Source: Linyphia triangularis
Lineage: Eukaryota; Arthropoda; Arachnida; Araneae; Linyphiidae
NCBI GenBank assembly: GCA_963978545.1
Contig: OZ021721.1
Coordinates: forward strand, 107,158,366-107,222,365
DNA length: 64,000 nucleotides
Reading direction: 5' to 3'
Each line of letters begins with the position of its first letter. Position 1 is the first letter of the stretch. The position numbers were made by a program, and so were the translations under genes. This document shows, in pieces, positions 59,501 to 64,000 of this stretch. The notes under the pieces were generated by a model. It saw nothing but the letters and a program-made list of their open reading frames with translations. It had not been told where the DNA came from and did not search any database.

Positions 59501-61383
59501 CCTTTATTGAAATTAATACTGTTTGAAATAAACTTGGGTACCAGTTTTATGCATGAAGTATTGTTACGTTACAAATTTTTTAGAAGAAATGTTTTTGAAG
59601 GCAAGGTCCAGTGATTGGATTTGTATTATGAAACTATTTTTATAATTATTTTAAAGTGCATTTTTTATTTCTATTAAATTGTGTTCAATAGTATTTATTA
59701 ATTTCCCTTCTCCAAGGAAAAACTTTATTTTATTTTTAATATTTCTTTTGTGTCTCTTTGGTCACACAAAAAGATCATACTGGCACTCATCGAATAATAT
59801 GTGACACGCTTTGCAAAAAACTAAGTTAATTTCCCCATAATAAATTGAAAAATAAATTTCATCATTTTCACTTATGAACACTAACAGTTTTTCCTTTGCT
59901 ATCATTGTAATGATACTATTATTGTGTACAGTACTTTATTTGATAAAACATTAGTAAATTGACAATTCATTTACATTCAAATCGTTTAATTAATAACTTC
60001 ACTTTGATACCTAATAAAGAAAAATTAATAAAAGTTTCAAAGGCCAAAATATTTATAATCACCCATTTGTTAATATAGGTACAAGAAAGTATTGCATGCG
60101 GTCAACAAATTTTTTTTTCCTTCGCTTTTTAGAACGTCCCGAGTCCAAAATAGTGGTCTAAAAAGATATCTGTGTTTGTGTCTGTGGTCTAACGTAATAC
60201 CCGAACGGATTAACTTTACGGATATGTGTGTTTGTGTCTGTGGTCTAAAGTAATACCCGAACGGATTAACCTACGATTTTTAACTTTTCTATACTGGCCA
60301 GTTGCGTACATTCCGCCAAAATAGCTCTTGCACAAAAGGTAACTGAAATTAAAAAAGAATGCTTTTCAGTAATTGGGAAAAAGTGGCTGAAACGATTTTG
60401 ATCAAAATTGCGGTAGTAATGTCTTTTGAGGTATGCTAAACATTTCCACTCCCGAAAACTAGATAAAGGTGCCAAAAATTGAAAAACAAACGTCTTTTAA
60501 CGAAAGGTGTCTTCCCTTGTTTTTTGTTTTTCCTCCGTTTCACTTACTAGAAAAGAATAATGTAATAATTATTGACAAAAAATACCATTAAATTGTCTTG
60601 AATATTATAATATTGTGTTTTGAATATAATATTGTGTTTTGAATATAATATTGTGTTTTGAATATAATATTGTGTTTTGAATATAATATTGTGTTTTGAA
60701 TATAATATTGTGTTTTAAATATAATATTGTGTTTTGAATATAATATTGTGTTTTGAATATAATATTGTGTTTTGAATATATATCGTGTAATTAAAAGTAG
60801 GGCGAAGCTCGACATACTTCGTTTGTGTACATATAATACATTTGTCAAATTTCTTACAACAAGTGATTGAGTTAATCAACATTTTATGTTCTAAATGGGC
60901 AGGAATGGAAATGAATATGTTTACTTCTATTCTATAACACAAATTGAGTTCCCGTTACTCATTCGCAACATAATATATCAATAAAAACAGTTGACATAAT
61001 CACTACCTAAAATATTAATATAAACAGTTTTGTGAAAATAGTTCTCGGCATTAATAGTGGAAACGTTATCGCTTACCTAATTCAGAATCATTAATGCCCA
61101 TAAAGGATTCTAGAAGACTGTTAATTTTCTCGACCGCTGCATGTACGACATCACTTGGCTGTATGATTAGAACAAAATGTTAGGAGAAACAATAATGAAA
61201 TTAAAAAAAAAAAAAATTTTAAATATAAATATATAGAAAATCATGTTTCCATATGTGTACTAACTGCTTTTTCAATGGTAGCGGGTCCTTTTGCTCGAAG
61301 TCGGAGTGTTTCTTTACCAGAGCCAAAATTTCCTTTTTTATTGCTTCCACCAGATACAGTTCCACTTCTTGGACCTATATGAG
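56352..61383 (-). CDS. GIPC-family PDZ adaptor gene, last three coding exons (5' part off window)
   Basis: Overview of three exons (61265-61383, 61077-61158, 56352-56533). They encode about 126 residues of the C-terminal half of a GIPC (GAIP-interacting protein C-terminus) protein. GIPC proteins are cytosolic adaptors: a PDZ domain binds receptor tails, and the C-terminal GH2 domain binds myosin VI during endocytic traffic. Diagnostic blocks are KETLRLRAKGPATIEKA, LLESFMGINDSELATQIWDL and DFVFDLWGAINDAKTGR. Junction phases agree, and introns are 106 bp and 4543 bp. The N-terminal GH1 and PDZ exons were not seen between 61384 and 64000. The family is clear, but the paralogue number is not assigned. 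Confidence 0.9.
56769..57033. mobile_element. 265-bp pogo/Tigger-type MITE
   Basis: The left CTGTCAAACCCCTTTAACAC and the complement of the right end (CAGTCAAACCTCGTTAACGC) are diverged inverted ends, flanked by TA (56767-56768, 57034-57035). Terminal wording (CAGTCAAACCTCGTTAA) is typical of pogo-derived MITEs. It lies in the GIPC 4.5-kb intron. Confidence 0.75.
57225..57677. mobile_element. MITE M2 (AATGAGGAACTT), copy 3, intact
   Basis: 453-bp copy from AATGAGGAACTTGCACAAG to AAGTTCCTCATT. It serves as the reference for the interrupted copy at 19992-24068. It contains AAAGTCACGTGACC and CTATCCGAGCTCAAATTTTT like the others. Confidence 0.82.
57695..57929. repeat. 235-bp near-palindromic hairpin element
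   Basis: Left arm (57695 to about 57798) and right arm (about 57826 to 57929) are inverted copies with few mismatches. For example GACGGTAGATCGTGACAGTG pairs with its complement near 57878-57898, and ATTTAATCCATTTTGGCGG with CCGCCAAAATGGATTAAAT. The loop is only about 27 bp. Probably a foldback MITE. Transcription through the GIPC intron would make a long hairpin RNA. Confidence 0.85.
58394..58421 (-). repeat. 28-bp retro-insertion with 12-bp target duplication
   Basis: TGTACTACATGG occurs at 58382-58393 and 58422-58433 around a 28-bp insert. On the minus strand the insert ends ATCAACCAACCAA, the same kind of tail as both SINE families. It looks like an extreme 5' truncation of a retrotransposed RNA. 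Confidence 0.7.
60169..60270 (+). repeat. Two-unit tandem repeat of about 54 bp
   Basis: TGTGTTTGTGTCTGTGGTCT, AA(C/A)GTAATACCCGAACGG and ATTAAC occur twice in direct orientation, nearly identical. No function suggested. Confidence 0.7.
60599..60781. repeat. 19-bp minisatellite, about 9.5 copies
   Basis: The unit is GAATATAATATTGTGTTTT. Copies are almost identical, with single changes at the ends and one A for G near 60716. It lies in the GIPC intron, about 300 bp from the 61077 exon. Confidence 0.95.
61077..61158 (-). CDS. GIPC exon, start of GH2 domain
   Basis: This 82-nt exon has a catacag acceptor and a gtaagc donor. It encodes PSDVVHAAVEKINSLLESFM followed by GINDSEL. It matches the first helices of the myosin VI-binding GH2 domain. 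It ends one base into the alanine codon completed by the last exon. The intron before it is only 106 bp, against 4.5 kb after it. Confidence 0.9.
61265..61383 (-). CDS. GIPC exon, post-PDZ linker
   Basis: This 119-nt exon has a tacag acceptor and a weaker gttagt donor. It encodes HIGPRSGTVSGGSNKKGNFG, then SGKETLRLRAKGPATIEKA. The Gly/Ser-rich stretch followed by TLRLR-KGPAT is the characteristic linker between the PDZ and GH2 domains. It begins two bases into a codon and ends in phase 0. Confidence 0.88.
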
Positions 61384-62554
61384 CTGTAATATTTGAAATC
61401 ATAAAAAATATGAGAAAAAAACAAAGCTTTGTTTCCCAAATCAGTCAAAATAGAAGAACTAAAACAAATTTATAAACTAAATCAGAATAGGAGGCAGAAT
61501 AAAATGGACACAAATTAGTTGGACAGCTTAGCAACTGAAAAATTTTATGTATATCGATGGTAAATATGAGTTCATGCACACATAATAGTAAATAAATAGT
61601 ATTGTATTTTAACTTTGCGGATATATGTCATCTCTCCGCAAACTTACTATACAATATTACTTATCTATCATGAAACTGGTACAGTACGCAAAAAAAAATT
61701 CTGAATGATGGCTATATCTTGTATTCTAATAATTGAGGAAATAACAAAAGTCAAGTACCGTTGTAAATCGTGGAAGGTCTTTATTAATTGTATATAACTT
61801 TTTTTTTTATCATGTAGGGTCATCTACATATTAAAACTAAACCACACTTTAAAAAGTTCAATGGAAACCCCATAATATTATACCATATTTAAAATTAGAA
61901 TACAAAAAAAAAATATCGTTTAAATACTAAATTTCATAATTTTTCAATGAGTCGTTAGTAATTTAAACGATGTCAAAAAAATAGTAAGTTAAAGTTAAAA
62001 AGAAAATTTGTTTTTTAGCCATAAATTCTTAAATAGTTAATTAAATAGTTAGTTAAATAGCAATTTTTATTTCAAAGAATAGTTTATAAAAGGCCAAGCA
62101 TAAATCACATGCAACTTTCGTATTAAACAGTGTTTTAATCATCAATTAATAAAACAAGTTTTAAATTTTTTAAATAGAAACATATTTTTTTGCTTCCATT
62201 AGAACTATCATGGTCGAAAACCTCTCCAGAATTTGTTTCATCCCATTTTGACTTTTGGTTAGACATATAGATAGACACTAGACATATATAAAATCGTAAA
62301 CAAAACATTTTGGTACAAACCGCAAGATTCTACGATAATTAGTACCGAAACATAGCCATCGTTCGACCTTTTTTTTTTTTTTTTTTTTTTTGCGTTCTGT
62401 ACCTTACAATTAATATTTCGCAAATTATTCAGCTTCTAAATTGTCCATCTAATTTGTGGTTACGCTGAAAAATACTCCAAAAACGATTTGAAATTAAGGT
62501 ATGTAAAATAAAAGTTGTATCCTCATAGATAATAATTAAACTATGTAGCATTTT
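61384..62554. other. GIPC upstream intron, 61.4-62.55 kb
   Basis: AT-rich intron with a T-run near 62369-62390. No PDZ-domain coding block found. Confidence 0.45.
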
Positions 62555-62567
62555 CCTGAAGAGTTGA

Positions 62568-62744
62568 TGCCGACCAAACGGTATAGTGGTTAGCGTGCTA
62601 GCTTCTAGACTGCGAGGTTGTGGGTTCGAGTCCCGTGTAGGCATGGGTGTTTGTAAATGTATGTTGGCTTGTCTAATGACGAATGTTTCGGCACATTATA
62701 GCCCTCGTGTTGCTGACGGCACCAGATGATCTGAATACAACCAA
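62568..62744 (+). repeat. SINE family A, copy at 62.6 kb
   Basis: 177-bp SINE flanked by a perfect 13-bp duplication CCTGAAGAGTTGA (62555-62567, 62745-62757). Box B is intact, and there are a few changes in the head and body. Confidence 0.93.
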
Positions 62745-62815
62745 CCTGAAGAGTTGACCATTATACTTCATCAGAGCTAGTTCCCAGAGGGAATTAAGCA
62801 AGTATATGAGAGTAA

Positions 62816-63570
62816 GGGTACTTACACAGTGGAGCCTGGATGGGTGCGTACTCGCACAGTGCAGCCTGGATGGGTGCTTACTCGCATAGTGCGAGGTAAA
62901 ATTAAACGGTAAACCGACCAGACTTGGTGCACCCCATAGAGAAGCGTGGTTTAATTTTACCTCGGGGCTCTATGCAAGTATGCAAATGAGCACCCATCCT
63001 GGCTCCACCGTGTAAGTACTAGAGGTCGGCGATATATCGATACCATGATATTTTTATCGATAATTCTAAAAAAATATCGACATTAAAAGTATCGATAAAA
63101 GTCACTAATATATCGATATTTTCAAATCTTTTTATTTTTTTGATGATCGTTTTGTAGTTCCATGTGTTTTTTCGATTTTTTATATTCTCTTTTGAAAAAC
63201 TTCAAAACTAAAATTTGAACTTGGCTGAGAGACAGTTAAAATGGCACCAATATTCAATATTTTCCATATACTAAAATGCTATTGAAAATTATTTAAATTT
63301 TTCTTAAAATCACTGCACCAATTCAGAGAAAATATAACTTTTTTTTTTGTATTAGATCCATTTCAGTTGAAAAAGTAGTCACCGTACAAAAAAGCAATCT
63401 TGAAAAGTAGAAATTTACTCCAAAAAGCTTTGTTTCTGGCAAAATTGAAAATCAAATAAAAAATAAAAAAATGTATCGATATATCGATATTTTATCGATA
63501 TTTTTTTCTATGTAACGATATAGTATAGATATTTATTTTGATCGATATTTTCGACCTCTAGTAAGTACCC
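62816..63570. mobile_element. PIF/Harbinger-like MITE, split by a hAT-like MITE
   Basis: Inverted ends start GGGTACTTACACAGTGGAG and (right, complement) GGGTACTTACACGGTGGAG. The flanks are TAA on both sides (62813-62815, 63571-63573). The right terminus is broken at 63020 by MITE M1. Without that insert and its duplication the element is 206 bp. A 31-bp internal duplication (ending GGATGGGTGC) lies in the left arm. TAA flanks and GGG ends fit the Harbinger group. Confidence 0.78.
63020..63560. mobile_element. hAT-like MITE M1 (TAGAGGTCGG ends), copy 2, intact
   Basis: 541 bp with ends TAGAGGTCGGCGATAT and TTTTCGACCTCTA, and a perfect 8-bp duplication GTAAGTAC (63012-63019, 63561-63568). Rich in ATCGATA at both ends. 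It is the reference for the interrupted copy at 9637-13146. Confidence 0.9.
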
Positions 63571-63573
63571 TAA

Positions 63574-64000
63574 GGAGCTGATAGAATTTGCCAAAGCAAA
63601 GAAGATGTAAGAGGGCAAATGGTAAGCCGATGCAGGTTTTAAAATAGTGTGTAGGGAGCACGTTAAAAGATAGGGCACATTTTTCATTGCTGTGAAAATG
63701 TTTTCAAAATACAAAATTTACAGATCGTAAACTAATATAGCCTATAAAGCAAAATATTTACGCTAATATGAGCATGAATTTGGGATAATGTTCACAAAAT
63801 TAAGAGAAATGTAAAAAAAAAAAAAAAAAATGTAAAGCAATAATAAATTAATAAAACAGAAATACAATCATGAATTGTTGCAATCGTTGTTTGGTGAGGG
63901 TATATACAAAATGTTCATGACAATTCACCGTTATGGATCATGATGAACAGTTCTGGGTCATTTGACCTTCAGTTCCAGAATGGGATCGTAATTTTTATGA
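63574..64000. other. Right edge of window
   Basis: AT-rich sequence, probably further GIPC intron. An A-run lies near 63814-63830. Nothing else recognised. Confidence 0.4.

Larger units (their letters stand above)
57930..60590. other. GIPC intron, central part
   Basis: AT-rich intron. It has a TATG microsatellite near 59469, a 28-bp retro-insertion at 58394-58421, a tandem pair at 60169-60270, and weakly R1-like minus-strand sequence at 60297-60490. No coding block. Confidence 0.4.

Noticed and set aside
60588..60942. Open frames of 75-86 codons with repeats like YIQNTILYSKHNIIFKTQ
   Set aside because: These are translations of the 19-bp minisatellite, whose length permits open frames. No sign of a gene.

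Overview
This is an AT-rich animal nuclear window with spliceosomal introns, dispersed transposons and no bacterial-style operons. It contains parts of two conserved protein genes, both on the minus strand, inside a very dense and heavily nested landscape of mobile elements. The element mix suggests an arthropod, perhaps an arachnid: Copia, Tc1, Tigger/pogo, hAT, piggyBac and Helitron elements, tRNA-derived SINEs, and a LINE with an RNase H domain. That placement is a guess, because nothing in the window fixes the species.

The first gene is CWF19L1 (CWF19-like 1, the metazoan Drn1/CwfJ-family spliceosomal protein). Nine coding exons were assembled by hand: 48814-48830, 38148-38232, 30553-30628, 28909-29007, 26321-26514, 16697-16815, 14414-14498, 7072-7185 and 538-625. 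All have AG/GT splice borders and phases that fit together. They encode about 292 residues, the N-terminal phosphoesterase-like half and the linker. The C-terminal CwfJ domains must lie left of position 1. The first coding exon is only 17 nt and sits 10.6 kb upstream of exon 2. The second gene is a GIPC-family adaptor. Its last three coding exons (61265-61383, 61077-61158, 56352-56533) encode the post-PDZ linker and the GH2 domain, and the PDZ half lies right of the window. The genes are head-to-tail, with 7.5 kb between the GIPC stop and the CWF19L1 start.

Almost everything else is mobile DNA in introns and intergenic sequence. 8.8-13.9 kb is a five-level nest: LINE, then Tigger, then hAT-like MITE, then an unclassified repeat, then another TIR element. 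15.2-16.2 kb is a foldback element. 16.96-18.6 kb is a dead Copia fragment split by a 312-bp MITE. 18.7-19.9 kb is a tandem repeat. 19.99-24.07 kb is a small TIR element split by a 3.6-kb TIR element whose ends carry clusters of TGACGTCA-like motifs. 27 kb holds a Tc1 relic, and 30.9-35.8 kb a nearly complete but inactivated Copia retrotransposon with a SINE in its 5' leader. 35.8-37.0 kb is a Tc1-like element and 40.6-42.1 kb a Helitron-like element. 44.1-45.8 kb is a TA-flanked element with a SINE and a MITE inside. 49.4-50.1 kb is an 8-bp-TSD element with a Helitron fragment inside. 50.9-55.5 kb is a minisatellite joined to a broken piggyBac gene, followed by a probable hAT. The right end holds a palindrome, a 19-bp minisatellite and a hAT inserted in a Harbinger-like MITE.

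Several insertions are proven from the sequence alone: removing the insert plus one target duplication restores a reading frame or a terminal repeat. No cohesive multi-gene system of cellular function beyond the two host genes was found. The most unusual items are the TGACGTCA-bearing element, the SINE families with a shared CAAC/CCAA-type tail, and a 28-bp retro-insertion with a 12-bp duplication.
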